DNA of 64,000 nt from Legionella sp. MW5194 (GTDB lineage: Bacteria > Pseudomonadota > Gammaproteobacteria > Legionellales > Legionellaceae). Position 1 is the stretch's first letter; every line of letters begins with the position of its first letter. The stretch spans positions 1,240,001-1,304,000 of the forward strand of contig NZ_CP045732.1 of NCBI RefSeq assembly GCF_016864235.1, read 5' to 3'. Of this stretch, positions 51,018 through 60,077 are shown piece by piece. The translations under genes were made by a program, and so were the position numbers. The notes under the pieces are model-generated. The model saw only the letters and a program-made list of their open reading frames with translations, was not told the origin of the DNA and did not search any database.

Positions 51018-51401
51018 TTAGGTGGAGCAGGTTGCTTTCACGGTGTGAGGACCATAATTGGTTAATTCCACCTGCGCACCGGAGTCGGCACTGATTTCAA
51101 TGTGATCACGGTTATGGATGGTAATGACGGTTTGTTGCCCTTTACTGAGCGGCATGCCATTAATTTTACCGGATTTGCTTAATGCCTTAACCAGAATATT
51201 ATTGCTGGGGTCTTCACTGTGCATGACGCAGGTGGCTGTGACAGTCCAGAAAAAATAATTGGAAAACACTTGCGGGCTATTGGGGGGAAGATCATATTCC
51301 ACAGTAATTCCTGGGGCAAGCTCATGATGAGCTGCAGCCAGCGAGGAACCACTGAAAAGGGCGCAAGCGGCCAGTAAAGTACACGCTGTTTTTTTAAGCA
51401 T
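51018..51401 (-). CDS. Small secreted hypothetical protein (127 aa)
   Basis: Signal peptide MLKKTACTLLAACALFSGSSLAAA, then a mature part of about 100 residues that looks beta-rich (GITVEYDLPPN, FFWTVTATCVM, QTVITIHNRDHIEISADSGAQVELTNYGPHTVKATCS) with two cysteines likely to form a disulfide. Resembles a small immunoglobulin-like exported protein; no family recognised. Single gene on the minus strand. Confidence 0.72.
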   Translation of the reverse strand: MLKKTACTLLAACALFSGSSLAAAHHELAPGITVEYDLPPNSPQVFSNYFFWTVTATCVMHSEDPSNNILVKALSKSGKINGMPLSKGQQTVITIHNRDHIEISADSGAQVELTNYGPHTVKATCST

Positions 51402-51566
51402 TGTTGCTCCTTGGTGTCAATTCAGGGAGCTAAGATAACTTTATTTTTATTGTCTGGCAATTAAAGCGACACAACGAGTGGAAGAGGGGCACCTGTGGGG
51501 CTCAAAGAAGAATGGTAACATTGCATCAATTTACCCATTGCAGCGCAGGCTCTCCCCACCGAGACG

Positions 51567-52352
51567 TCAGGAAAAAGTGACCGTCGAGAGCTCCATTTCG
51601 TCTGCTGCCCACTCCATTCTCGTGCATGACTTGCGATTATTAATAATACCAAGTTGTCGCTGTGCCCGGCCCTCTTCAAAAAAATTCTGACGCTTTTTTT
51701 CCTGGCGTTTTGTTCTTGAGTGCTCACTGCAGGGTTCGCGTGTCGATAAATAATGCAAATAAAATTTTGAGAATGACGAGGATTCCTCTTCGTTAACTTC
51801 CTGTTTCCTGGGGCGAGAAATGACTGATTTAACCTGAGCGACAGGCAAACAACTGGAGCCCATGATCGAAAGTAATTGCCCATTTTGGTCGGCTGAAGTC
51901 AAACTGCCCTGGTAATAATGGATACGATTTTCCTGAATGGAAGGTAAATTACTCTGAATCAATTTCGCCAAAGCATGGTTTTTTTCCTTGCTACCACAAC
52001 AGTACAGGTGAAGATCCTGAATTTTGTAGTGAATAAAAACAAAATCACTGCTGAAACGCATCGCCGCTTCTTCCATGGAAATGTTCTCGCTTACATCGAG
52101 ATTACTGTGATTATACAGCTTCAGTTCATCACTGGAGGAACCATGGGCACAGAGATAGATCGCGGTGGAAGAAGGAATGGCATCATAATCAATTTCGTCC
52201 TGATAGAAAATAACCTGAATTGTATTGCCAAAATGGTAGACGTGATTATTTACCCACGCCTTCATTGCAGACGCTAAATCTCCGGCATTAGTTCTAGGGA
52301 AAGGTACATACAAAATAATCATAACAACATAGCCAAAATGAGTATGGTGCAA
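51567..52352 (-). CDS. Hypothetical protein with caspase-like His/Cys pattern
   Basis: 261 residues from a TTG at 52352 (AGGTAG upstream), or 251 from the ATG at 52322. Residues 60-120 read AIPSSTAIYLCAHGSSSDELKLY and later IQDLHLYCCGSKEKNH: a strand ending in H-G (H70) and, 48 residues on, a strand ending in Cys (C118/C119). That spacing and order match the caspase/CHAT/clostripain fold, where His and Cys form the dyad. The C-terminal half is charged and low in hydrophobic residues (KRQEKKRQNFFEEGRAQRQ). It lies 34 bases downstream of pntB on the same strand. Protease call is inference from motifs only. Confidence 0.55.
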   Translation of the reverse strand: MHHTHFGYVVMIILYVPFPRTNAGDLASAMKAWVNNHVYHFGNTIQVIFYQDEIDYDAIPSSTAIYLCAHGSSSDELKLYNHSNLDVSENISMEEAAMRFSSDFVFIHYKIQDLHLYCCGSKEKNHALAKLIQSNLPSIQENRIHYYQGSLTSADQNGQLLSIMGSSCLPVAQVKSVISRPRKQEVNEEESSSFSKFYLHYLSTREPCSEHSRTKRQEKKRQNFFEEGRAQRQLGIINNRKSCTRMEWAADEMELSTVTFS

Positions 52353-52386
52353 AATTGTACTACCTGTACCTTAACGAAAACTTATC

Positions 52387-53784
52387 TCAGTGCATTTCCT
52401 CCAATGCTTTAGCAATTGATTCCGTCATGACTTTGGCATCGCCAAACAGCATGTAGGTGTTGTCGCGGAAGAATAAATCATTATCAACGCCAGCATAGCC
52501 GGCCGACAAGCTCCGCTTGACGAACAGGACGGTTTTTGCCTTTTCGACTTCGAGAATAGGCATACCATAGATCGGAGAATTAGGATCGGTTTTGGCAGCC
52601 GGATTGGTAATGTCATTTGCGCCAATGACAAAAGCCACGTCGCAGGTTGAAAAATCCCGGTTAATTTCACTTTGTTCAAACACGCGATCGTAGGGAATGT
52701 TGGCTTCAGCGAGCAGAACGTTCATGTGACCCGGCATGCGTCCAGCCACCGGGTGAATGGCAAAGCGGACACGAATATCGCTTTTTTCAAGGGCATCCAC
52801 CAGTTCTTTTACCGCATGCTGGGCATGGGCTACCGCCATCCCATACCCGGGAACAATAATCACGTCTTTGGCATTGCTGAGCAAAAATGCCGCGTCTTCA
52901 CCATTGGCCTGGCGCACGTTCTGGTTTTCATGCCGGCTCGCTGCCTGTGCGCTGTCCCCGCCCTGCAAGCCGCCAAAGATGACGTTGATAATGGAGCGGT
53001 TCATACCCACGCACATGATGTAACTTAAGATAGCCCCGCTTGCGCCCACCAGTGCGCCGGTGATAACCAGCAGGTGATTGCTTAACGTAAATCCAATACC
53101 GGCTGCTGCCCAGCCTGAGTACGAGTTCAGCATGGAAATCACCACCGGCATGTCCGCACCGCCGATGGGAATAATCAGCAACACACCAATTAAAAAAGAC
53201 AACAGGGCCATGACGATGAACACATGAACGGATTGAGTGGCGATAAACACGCCCAGCAAGGCGACAATCGCCAGACCAATGATTGCATTCACAATACCCT
53301 GTCCGGCAAATCGCACCGGTTGACCGGACATTAAACCCTGTAATTTAAGAAAAGCAATGATGGAGCCTGAAAAGGTAATGGCACCGATAATCAGGCCCAG
53401 ACTCATCTCAACCAGGCTGGTTTTTTCAATGGCACCGGGAGAACCGATGTGAAACGCCGAAGGCGCAAGGTAGGCACAAAAGGCGACCAGCACGGCTGCA
53501 AGACCCACCAGCGAATGGAAGCCGGCGACCAGTTGCGGAATGGCTGTCATGTTGATTTTCAAGGCGATGAGGGTGCCGATGAGCCCGCCGGCAATAATCA
53601 GACTGATAAGCAGCAGGTGATGGTTAATTGAAGGCATCATCAGGGTTGACCCCACGGCGATAATCATCCCCAAAATACCCAGCATGTTGCCGCGACGTGA
53701 GCTGGAAGGACTGGCAAGCCCTTTGAGTGCCAGAATAAAACAAACGGCGGCAATCAAATAAAAAAATGAAATAAGCGTAGTCAT
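52387..53784 (-). CDS. pntB: PntB, NAD(P) transhydrogenase beta subunit
   Basis: 465 residues. The N-terminal half is membrane (about eight to nine helices; [25 protein letters not shown]), and the C-terminal half is the NADP-binding domain III with [54 protein letters not shown] and [13 protein letters not shown]. It couples proton entry to hydride transfer from NADH to NADP. Last gene of pntAA-AB-B. Confidence 0.96.
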   Translation of the reverse strand: MTTLISFFYLIAAVCFILALKGLASPSSSRRGNMLGILGMIIAVGSTLMMPSINHHLLLISLIIAGGLIGTLIALKINMTAIPQLVAGFHSLVGLAAVLVAFCAYLAPSAFHIGSPGAIEKTSLVEMSLGLIIGAITFSGSIIAFLKLQGLMSGQPVRFAGQGIVNAIIGLAIVALLGVFIATQSVHVFIVMALLSFLIGVLLIIPIGGADMPVVISMLNSYSGWAAAGIGFTLSNHLLVITGALVGASGAILSYIMCVGMNRSIINVIFGGLQGGDSAQAASRHENQNVRQANGEDAAFLLSNAKDVIIVPGYGMAVAHAQHAVKELVDALEKSDIRVRFAIHPVAGRMPGHMNVLLAEANIPYDRVFEQSEINRDFSTCDVAFVIGANDITNPAAKTDPNSPIYGMPILEVEKAKTVLFVKRSLSAGYAGVDNDLFFRDNTYMLFGDAKVMTESIAKALEEMH

Positions 53785-53796
53785 GGCACTGTCCTC

Positions 53797-54090
53797 TTAT
53801 TTTTTGTACATGCGCAGCATGCGTTGCGTCACGACGAAACCGCCGAAAATATTGATGGCCGTGATAAAAATGGCCAGGCCGCCCAGCACGGTAATGGTCC
53901 CCGTCATACGGATGCCTGTAGCAATCAGTGCCCCAAGGATAATGATGCTTGAAATCGCATTGGTGACGGACATCAGTGGCGTATGCAGCGCAGGTGTCAC
54001 TTTCCAGACGACATAATAACCAACAAAACAGGCCAGCACGAAAATGGTTAAAATGGCCACATAGGCATTGCTTAACGAACTGACTTCAGG
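53797..54090 (-). CDS. pntAB: PntAB, membrane part of transhydrogenase alpha subunit
   Basis: 97 residues from the ATG at 54090 (AAGGAGG upstream), three to four membrane helices ([59 protein letters not shown]). This corresponds to the C-terminal membrane part of E. coli PntA, here encoded by a separate gene as in many proteobacteria. It overlaps pntAA by 5 bases. Confidence 0.94.
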   Translation of the reverse strand, partial: PEVSSLSNAYVAILTIFVLACFVGYYVVWKVTPALHTPLMSVTNAISSIIILGALIATGIRMTGTITVLGGLAIFITAINIFGGFVVTQRMLRMYKK

Positions 54091-55237
54091 CATTGACGGC
54101 CTCCTTGGTCTCGGTGGTTTGAAAAGGAAAATAGCGGCCTTCATGGGTTAATGTGGCCTGTTTCACAATCTCGTCTTCGGCATTGAAGGTCAAGGCATCG
54201 GGTGCGGTCACCAGCAATTTGAGCAAATTGACCACGTTGTTGGCATAGAGCTCACTGGCTGTGGCTGGAATGAATCCGGCTAAATTGCTGTAGCCTACAA
54301 TTGTAACGCCTTGATGATGAATCACTTCATCCCGCTGGCTGAGTTCGCAGTTTCCACCCCGCGAGGTGGCAATATCGACAATTACAGAGCCCGGTTTCAT
54401 CTGATTAACGGTTTCTCCGGTAATCAGCACTGGCGCAGGCCGCCCCGGTATCAAGGCAGTCGTGACAACAATGTCGGCTTGTGTGGCGTATTGATGAATC
54501 AGCTCTGCCTGTTGTTTTTTATATTCCTCGCTCATTTCCCGGGCATAACCGCCGCTGGTTTCACTGTCTTCATCGGTGCTGACTTCAATGAATTCCGCGC
54601 CGAGGCTTTCAACCTGTTCCTTGGCGGCGCGACGAACGTCAAAAGCATAGACTACCGCACCGAGGCGTTTGGCCGTGGCAATGGCCTGCAAACCAGCGAC
54701 ACCGGCACCAAGAATCAGCACCTTGGCGGGGTGAATCATGCCGGCTGCGGTCATCATCATTGGAATGGCGCGATTAAAATGGGCCACGCCCTCAAGAACC
54801 GCCCGATAACCGGCCAGGTTGGCCTGCGATGATAAACTGTCCATGCTTTGCGCTCGGCTGATGCGGGGAATAAGATTCATTGAAAACGCAGTAATGGATT
54901 GTTGCTGGCACCACTGCATTAAGGGGCTCTCGGGTTCATTATCGAAAGGCGCTATTAAGAGCGCATTTTTTTTTAATTGCGGCAGGTCGGCCGGCGACGG
55001 CACGCTGACGCAAGCCAGAATATCGGCCTCCTGTAAGAGAAGGGCACGATCACTGACAATCACGGCGCCCGCCTCCTGGTAAGCGCTGTCGCTAAAACCA
55101 CAAGCGGCCCCGACGTTCTGCTCACAGTGAACGGTCAATCCCAATTTCTGGTAGTGCTTGAGACTATTGGGGGTAATGGCCGCACGAGTGTCCTTTGGAT
55201 GTTCGTTTAAAGCGACAATAATCATGGTAATGTCCAT
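54086..55237 (-). CDS. pntAA: PntAA, NAD-binding part of transhydrogenase alpha subunit
   Basis: 383 residues, soluble domain I, related to alanine dehydrogenase: [49 protein letters not shown], the NAD-binding [31 protein letters not shown], and GAEFIEV followed by the mobile loop [12 protein letters not shown]. First gene of the transhydrogenase operon; GAAGGTGA lies upstream. It diverges from comEC. Confidence 0.96.
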   Translation of the reverse strand: MDITMIIVALNEHPKDTRAAITPNSLKHYQKLGLTVHCEQNVGAACGFSDSAYQEAGAVIVSDRALLLQEADILACVSVPSPADLPQLKKNALLIAPFDNEPESPLMQWCQQQSITAFSMNLIPRISRAQSMDSLSSQANLAGYRAVLEGVAHFNRAIPMMMTAAGMIHPAKVLILGAGVAGLQAIATAKRLGAVVYAFDVRRAAKEQVESLGAEFIEVSTDEDSETSGGYAREMSEEYKKQQAELIHQYATQADIVVTTALIPGRPAPVLITGETVNQMKPGSVIVDIATSRGGNCELSQRDEVIHHQGVTIVGYSNLAGFIPATASELYANNVVNLLKLLVTAPDALTFNAEDEIVKQATLTHEGRYFPFQTTETKEAVNA

Positions 55238-55383
55238 TTCACCTTCGATAATTTATCGTATTGCAATCCATTTGATTTTGCTAGTTTTTTGCGAATAACT
55301 TATTTTACCCGCAACGGCCTTTTCCCAAAAACAGGTAATAATTACGCTTGTTGCGGCAATCGGTTTTGTTTAATTTACCGGGT

Positions 55384-57615
55384 ATGTCGCAAGTCCAGTT
55401 TTCGCTTATGGGGATACTCTGTTTTTTTGCAGGCATTGCATTTTTTTATTCGCAATCGCTTTATGCACTGCTCGTTGTTTTTTTCGGTTTACTGTTTAAA
55501 GCCGGCTGGGGAATCCTTCTCTGGTTTCTGGCGGCCTGCCTTTGGTCCTGGCTTCATCAGCATGTTGTCGCAGACAAAAACATGCCACTGACACCGGTGA
55601 TACAGCAGGCTCTGATTAAAGGAACGGTTGTTTCCATTCCTGCGGTTCACACGGATAAAACCCAGTTTCAGCTGGACTTAACGGCGATTAACGGTCAACC
55701 GGCGAGGGCCCTGATGCTTTTAAATTGTTACCAGCGTTGTCCCGAGGTGCATGCAGGGCAACGCTGGCAATTCCATGCCAAGTTAAAACGCCCGATTAAT
55801 CTTCGTAACCCGGGTGCTTTTGATTACCGCCGTTGGCTGACGGCACGGCACGTGACGTGGACAGGCTACCTGAAATCAGGCCAATCCCTGTTGATCAAGG
55901 AGGCGCCAGCGGACAAACTGCTGGTCTGGCGGGAGCGGCTGGCAGCTAACTTGACGCGCAGTATTCCTCAAGGCGAGGAATTGGGCATTGTTCAGGCCTT
56001 GACTCTGGGCGTCACTCATCAGCTGGGTGCTGAGTCATGGGATTTGTTTCGCCGTACCGGGACCACTCATTTAATGGTTATTTCGGGTGCGCACATTGGG
56101 TTGGTGGCCGGATTTTGTATGGCGATTACGCAATGGCTATGGCGGCGTTGGGGACGGTTATGCCTTTTCTGTCCATCACAGCAGGCTGGCAGTCTGGCTG
56201 GTATGCTCGCGGCGTTCAGTTATGCCTTGCTGGCGGGTTTCGGTGTGCCCGCGCAGCGGTCGCTGGTCGGGACGGTGCTGTTGTTGTCACGCTATTGGTT
56301 AAGCCGACAGTTTACCGTCTGGCAGGCATGGCGGTATGGGTTGTTTCTGGTGCTTTTGTATGAACCCCATGCCGTCCTGTTGCCCGGTTTTTACCTGTCG
56401 TTCATGGCGGTGGCAGTGTTGATTATCACGCATCGCCGCTATGGGTTAACCGGTATAAAACAAACCCTGACGCTGCAACTGGCTTGTCTTGTCGGATTGA
56501 TGCCCGTGACTCTGTATTGTTTTGGTTATGGGGCTATCAATGGGTTGCTGGCTAACCTGTTGGCCATTCCCTTAGTCAGCTTTGTTTTAGTCCCTTTATC
56601 ACTGATTAGTCTGATTATCAGCAGCATTGTTACTTCCTCCTGGTTGATGATGCCGGTTATTGGCACCACTAAACTGTTATTGCTTTATTTGCGCTGGATT
56701 GATTCGTTTGCCATGGTCAATCTACAGGTTGGCATTCAGGATATAACCACTGTAGTGATCCTGCTGTTAGTATTGGGACTCTTGCTGGCGCTGCCTTTAA
56801 AATTAATCTGGCCTCCCTTGTTTTGCATGCTGTTGGCGGTGTGGGTTCCCAAACCGTCACGCCTTGAGCAGGGAGAGGCCCGTATTGATGTGCTGGATGT
56901 GGGGCAGGGGCTCGCCATTGTGGTCAGCACTCGCAAGCATTACCTGATTTATGATACCGGCATGAAATTTTTCCATGGCAGTGACATGGGAAAACTGGCC
57001 GTTATTCCTTACTTACAGGCTATGGGCATTCCCCGCATTGATAAAATCATCATCAGTCACCCTGATTTGGATCATCGGGGAGGGCTTGAGTCAATCGAGG
57101 AACAGTATCCTGGTGCGGAGTTGCTGGTGGATCGGGTTGATTTTTACCATCGCGGACAAACGTGCCATCACTACCCGGATTGGGAATGGGATGGTATTCA
57201 ATTCCATTTTTTCTCTGTGTTGCAGCAGTTTAATGACAAGAATAATTCCTCCTGCATCCTTCAGATTAGCCGAAAGGGTCAGCAGGTTTTGCTTACCGGC
57301 GACATTGAGAAAAAGGGGGAGGACTATCTGGTACAGAAGTACGCTGCCAGACTTCAGGCCGTTGTACTGGTGGTGGCGCATCACGGCAGTAAAACCTCAT
57401 CCTCGCCAGCATTCATCAAGCAGGTTAAACCGCGCTTTGCGATTATCTCCGCCGGATTTGATAACCGGTATCATTTTCCTCATGCGCAAACACTGACAAC
57501 ATTGAAGCAGGCGGGAAGTCAGGTGCTGAATACCATGGATTGCGGTATGGTTCGTGTCTTGTTGCAGGAAGGAAAGGAACTTGAACCGGTGTGCTGGGAA
57601 CCAGAGGCCGGTTAA
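55384..57615 (+). CDS. comEC: ComEC/Rec2 DNA uptake channel
   Basis: 743 residues from ATG 55384; a TTG at 55348 is in frame and no Shine-Dalgarno settles the choice. An N-terminal OB-like domain (INLRNPGAFDYRRWLTARHVTWTGYL) precedes the competence core with the typical GTTHLMVISGAHIGLVAG and about seven membrane helices. The C-terminal metallo-beta-lactamase-like domain has IDVLDVGQGLAIVV, IISHPDLDHRGGLES, LLTGDIEKKGE and VLVVAHHGSKTS. It moves one DNA strand across the inner membrane during transformation. Confidence 0.95.
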   Translation: MSQVQFSLMGILCFFAGIAFFYSQSLYALLVVFFGLLFKAGWGILLWFLAACLWSWLHQHVVADKNMPLTPVIQQALIKGTVVSIPAVHTDKTQFQLDLTAINGQPARALMLLNCYQRCPEVHAGQRWQFHAKLKRPINLRNPGAFDYRRWLTARHVTWTGYLKSGQSLLIKEAPADKLLVWRERLAANLTRSIPQGEELGIVQALTLGVTHQLGAESWDLFRRTGTTHLMVISGAHIGLVAGFCMAITQWLWRRWGRLCLFCPSQQAGSLAGMLAAFSYALLAGFGVPAQRSLVGTVLLLSRYWLSRQFTVWQAWRYGLFLVLLYEPHAVLLPGFYLSFMAVAVLIITHRRYGLTGIKQTLTLQLACLVGLMPVTLYCFGYGAINGLLANLLAIPLVSFVLVPLSLISLIISSIVTSSWLMMPVIGTTKLLLLYLRWIDSFAMVNLQVGIQDITTVVILLLVLGLLLALPLKLIWPPLFCMLLAVWVPKPSRLEQGEARIDVLDVGQGLAIVVSTRKHYLIYDTGMKFFHGSDMGKLAVIPYLQAMGIPRIDKIIISHPDLDHRGGLESIEEQYPGAELLVDRVDFYHRGQTCHHYPDWEWDGIQFHFFSVLQQFNDKNNSSCILQISRKGQQVLLTGDIEKKGEDYLVQKYAARLQAVVLVVAHHGSKTSSSPAFIKQVKPRFAIISAGFDNRYHFPHAQTLTTLKQAGSQVLNTMDCGMVRVLLQEGKELEPVCWEPEAG

Positions 57616-57638
57616 TTATTGTCCATCCGCGGTTCTCA

Positions 57639-57667
57639 TTGACAATAAATTGAACATAAGGTAGTCT
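57639..57667 (+). promoter_or_regulatory. Putative promoter of the NTPDase gene
   Basis: TTGACA (57639-57644), 17-base spacer, TAGTCT (57662-57667), 30 bases before the ATG. Confidence 0.5.
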
Positions 57668-57696
57668 ATGCGCACGTGTTAAAAGGGGTGTTTTAA

Positions 57697-58845
57697 ATGA
57701 ATGTCGCTGTTCGTTTGATTGGTAGTGTGCTGTTGCTGGGTGTAAGCCTGACCGTAAGTGCCCAAATTCCTGAGTGTCAAAAAGGCCACTGCCTGGCTGT
57801 TGTCGATGCGGGTAGCACCGGATCGCGTGTCCACATATACGCCTACGAATTAGATCATACCAATACCCCGATTAACATCAGCGAAAAGTGGAGCAAAAAA
57901 ATCAAACCGGGTTTTGCCACACTGGACGCCAATCAAGCCACCATTGATAGCTATTTAAGCAGTTTGTTCTCCGGCGCTCCGGAATCGTCACTGCCGGTTT
58001 ATTTTTATTCCACTGCCGGCATGCGTTTATTACCCCAACCTAAGCAGCAGCAATTGTATGGGTACCTGCAAAACTGGTTTGGACAGCAATCACAATGGCA
58101 GTTGCAAAGTGCTAAAACCATTACCGGCAATGAGGAAGGACTTTACGGGTGGTTAGCGGTAAATTACCAACTGGGTAATTTTAAAAATACGGCTCAAAAC
58201 ACCGTGGGCGTGATGGACATGGGCGGCGCTTCGGTTCAGATAACGTTTCCTGTCCATGGCAAGGGAAATATCGCACCCATGGATTTACAGGAGTTTACCC
58301 TGTACGGCCAACATTATTCACTCTTTGTGCACAGCTTTCTTGGATTGGGGCAAACTGAAGTATCGCATCAGTTTCTCGATTCCAGCAGTTGTTTCATCAC
58401 CAATTACGAATTACCGGACGGCATTCCCGCTCAAGGTGATGCCTACGCCTGCGAGGGCGAAGTGGCACCGTTGTTAAACAGTGTCCACCACGTCAATGAG
58501 GTCGTACAGCCTGCGTTGTCCGCCAATCCGGTGAAAGAATGGTATGGTCTCGGTGGGGTTGTGGAGTTGGCAAAAAGCAAACCGTTTGTCTTTAACACCA
58601 ATGAATTCAACAATCAGAGTCTGATTGCGCAAGCCAACAGCGATTTCTGCCAACAGCAGTGGTCAACCATTAATTCCCAATACCCCAATAACGAATACGT
58701 TTATGGCTATTGTCTGTTCCCGGCTTATTATTATGCGCTGATGGTGGATGGTTACGGTTTACAACCCGAGCAACCCATTCATTACCTAAGCGTCGACCAA
58801 AGTGGCGACTGGACACTGGGCGTCGTCTTACACCAAAAAGCGTAA
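57697..58845 (+). CDS. Secreted ecto-NTPDase (GDA1/CD39 apyrase family)
   Basis: 382 residues with a signal peptide (MNVAVRLIGSVLLLGVSLTVSA). All early apyrase conserved regions are visible: ACR1 LAVVDAGSTGSRVHIYAYEL, ACR2 VYFYSTAGMRLLP, ACR3 TGNEEGLYGWLAVNYQLG with the catalytic glutamate, and ACR4 VGVMDMGGASVQITF. ACR5 is probably the YSVDQ/GDWTLG end region. The family removes terminal phosphates from nucleoside tri/diphosphates and is mainly eukaryotic; L. pneumophila has Lpg1905 and a paralogue, the former needed for full intracellular growth. This looks like an orthologue or paralogue (similar length). Single gene next to tRNA-Thr. Confidence 0.93.
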   Translation: MNVAVRLIGSVLLLGVSLTVSAQIPECQKGHCLAVVDAGSTGSRVHIYAYELDHTNTPINISEKWSKKIKPGFATLDANQATIDSYLSSLFSGAPESSLPVYFYSTAGMRLLPQPKQQQLYGYLQNWFGQQSQWQLQSAKTITGNEEGLYGWLAVNYQLGNFKNTAQNTVGVMDMGGASVQITFPVHGKGNIAPMDLQEFTLYGQHYSLFVHSFLGLGQTEVSHQFLDSSSCFITNYELPDGIPAQGDAYACEGEVAPLLNSVHHVNEVVQPALSANPVKEWYGLGGVVELAKSKPFVFNTNEFNNQSLIAQANSDFCQQQWSTINSQYPNNEYVYGYCLFPAYYYALMVDGYGLQPEQPIHYLSVDQSGDWTLGVVLHQKA

Positions 58846-58923
58846 ACACAGCCCTCAGGGAAGAGGATAAATCCATCATCGATATTGCGCCAATCGCAAG
58901 CCAAAGATATACTTTCCCCCACT

Positions 58924-58996
58924 GCCGTTGTAGCTCAGTCGGTAGAGCAATTGATTCGTAATCAAAAGGTCCGCAGTTCGATTCTGCGCAGCGGCA
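58924..58996 (+). tRNA. tRNA-Thr (anticodon CGT)
   Basis: Cloverleaf by eye: acceptor GCCGTTG with CAGCGGC, D arm GCTC-AGTCGGTA-GAGC, anticodon loop TTCGTAA with CGT at 58957-58959, T arm CGCAG-TTCGATT-CTGCG, discriminator A. The outermost anticodon-stem pair is A-A. CCA is not encoded. It marks the edge between GC-moderate core and the AT-rich region. Confidence 0.93.
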
Positions 58997-59033
58997 TAGT
59001 AAAATCAATGAGTTACATGTTGAATTATGAAAA

Positions 59034-59078
59034 TTAAATAATTTTGGTACCGTTTTTGGTACCAGTTTTGAAATGTAA
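59034..59078 (-). pseudogene. Possible remnant of a tyrosine recombinase C-terminus
   Basis: On the minus strand the frame reads LHFKTGTKNGTKII then stop; a further in-frame stop lies just upstream, so only about 14 codons remain. Tyrosine integrases ending next to their tRNA attachment site often finish with repeated GTK, and here it points at the tRNA 3' end. Short, so only suggestive. The wider 58,997-59,314 stretch is otherwise AT-rich and holds the dyad and promoter listed below. Confidence 0.3.
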
Positions 59079-59220
59079 TTAATTGACATTAATTGATATC
59101 AAAGTATTCTCTAAATCTTATTATGACCTCTGCAGTAATTCATTAGGCTATAAATGCATTTGATTTAAATAAGAACAAAATAAGATATAAATGATCATTA
59201 TGTGAGTTTATATAGATCAT

Positions 59221-59236
59221 AGTGTAAAAATACACT
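59221..59236. promoter_or_regulatory. Perfect dyad upstream of the peptide-gene promoter
   Basis: AGTGTA-AAAA-TACACT, 11 bases upstream of the -35 hexamer at 59248. A candidate operator for the peptide/oxygenase locus. A second palindrome AATGATCATT lies at 59190-59199. No matching regulator gene in the window. Confidence 0.4.
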
Positions 59237-59247
59237 CCTTAATTTGA

Positions 59248-59276
59248 TTGTTTTGGTAAAATAATAAAACTATAAT
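59248..59276 (+). promoter_or_regulatory. Putative strong promoter of the 21-codon gene
   Basis: TTGTTT (59248-59253), exactly 17 bases, then TATAAT (59271-59276). Transcription would begin near 59283, leaving a leader of about 30 bases before the ATG at 59315. Confidence 0.55.
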
Positions 59277-59314
59277 CCGAATCTGTAATTCAAGGATATT
59301 AATAAGGAGATGTT

Positions 59315-59380
59315 ATGAACGTATATTATTCTAATAGAATTGATACCGATGAAGATAAGGATGAGTATATGCCTTGGTAA
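59315..59380 (+). CDS. 21-residue peptide, candidate RiPP precursor
   Basis: ATG at 59315 with AAGGAG 5 bases upstream (AAGGAGATGTTATG), the best ribosome binding site in the island. The 21 residues start MNVYYSNRID, carry an acidic middle (TDEDKD) and end EYMPW then TAA. A consensus promoter precedes it and a perfect hairpin follows, then a 2-oxoglutarate/Fe(II) oxygenase gene. Tiny precursors of this size exist (PqqA has about 23 residues). The likely modified part is the C-terminal Tyr-Met-Pro-Trp or the Asp run; this is inference. Alternatives: a leader peptide, or a chance frame with a good site. Confidence 0.55.
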   Translation: MNVYYSNRIDTDEDKDEYMPW

Positions 59381-59381
59381 A

Positions 59382-59407
59382 CAAAGGAGATGTTAGCATC
59401 TCCTTTG
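59382..59407 (+). terminator. Perfect 11-bp hairpin between peptide and oxygenase genes
   Basis: CAAAGGAGATG (59382-59392), loop TTAG, CATCTCCTTTG (59397-59407), starting one base after the peptide stop; ATAGTTTTAT follows. It may act as a partial terminator giving more peptide than enzyme message. The right arm CATCTCCTT is also complementary to the peptide ribosome binding site AAGGAGATG at 59304-59312. Confidence 0.6.
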
Positions 59408-59423
59408 ATAGTTTTATATTGAT

Positions 59424-60077
59424 ATGAAATTAGTTTTCAATAATGAGGTTCTGGCGGTCATTGATGACTTTCTAGAGCAACCGTCTTTTGAAAAAATTTG
59501 GAATTTTATTCAAACTGAAAAATTCAAATTTGTTCACTCTTCCAAATGGGTAATTGCTTTTAGTCTCGAGGATGGATCTCCTTTATGGGGCAACGTTACT
59601 ATTTCTCATCCTAGACCTGAGGCTTGCACTACAGAGCAAGTTTATCCTACAAACTCAACCATTGATTTATTTATACAAGAATTAATCGCAAGCTCTTCTG
59701 AATATCATCATTTAATTGGTTTCAGGGATAGAGATTGGGATTTTTTCTATGCTAGACCCTATCTATATCCTAGAGGATCGGGTCTTTCTTGGCATACAGA
59801 TGGTAAGTACAAAATTTCAGGTGCTTATGTGTATTACTGCCATCCAATTTGGGATATCAATTGGGGGGCTGAATTACTGATAAATCCCACCATACAACTT
59901 GATTTTGATTATCCAGAAGTGACATTAATTAACGATAAGAAGAAAAAGGTTGGCTATCATCTGAATAGTGCTGAATTGAATAAGTATGCTGATGATGGTG
60001 TTGGATATTATATCGTCCCTAAACCAAATAGGTTGGTAATTTTTAAAAATAACATCCTTCATTGTATAAAAAAGTAG
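59424..60077 (+). CDS. 2-oxoglutarate/Fe(II)-dependent oxygenase (zero-frame product)
   Basis: 217 residues in the zero frame. A double-stranded beta-helix oxygenase: the iron-binding HxD is H124-T-D126 in SGLSWHTDGKYKISGAYVYY, the context GAELLI follows, and the distal histidine is H213 in PKPNRLVIFKNNILHCIKK. The frame stops just after this, before the arginine that binds 2-oxoglutarate; that motif is found in the -1 frame (next entry). Such enzymes hydroxylate or desaturate side chains of peptides or small molecules. No Shine-Dalgarno precedes the ATG, so it may rely on coupling or the upstream message. AT-rich, unlike the core. Likely works on the 21-residue peptide; inference. Confidence 0.8.
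   Translation: MKLVFNNEVLAVIDDFLEQPSFEKIWNFIQTEKFKFVHSSKWVIAFSLEDGSPLWGNVTISHPRPEACTTEQVYPTNSTIDLFIQELIASSSEYHHLIGFRDRDWDFFYARPYLYPRGSGLSWHTDGKYKISGAYVYYCHPIWDINWGAELLINPTIQLDFDYPEVTLINDKKKKVGYHLNSAELNKYADDGVGYYIVPKPNRLVIFKNNILHCIKK

Noticed and set aside
51461-51883. 140-codon minus-strand frame
   Set aside because: It overlaps the caspase-like gene in another frame, and composition and motifs support only the latter.
58670-59089. 139-codon minus-strand frame across the NTPDase end and the tRNA
   Set aside because: It is antisense to a real gene and a tRNA; its C-terminal part is only the complement of coding sequence. Such frames are common artefacts at tRNA borders.
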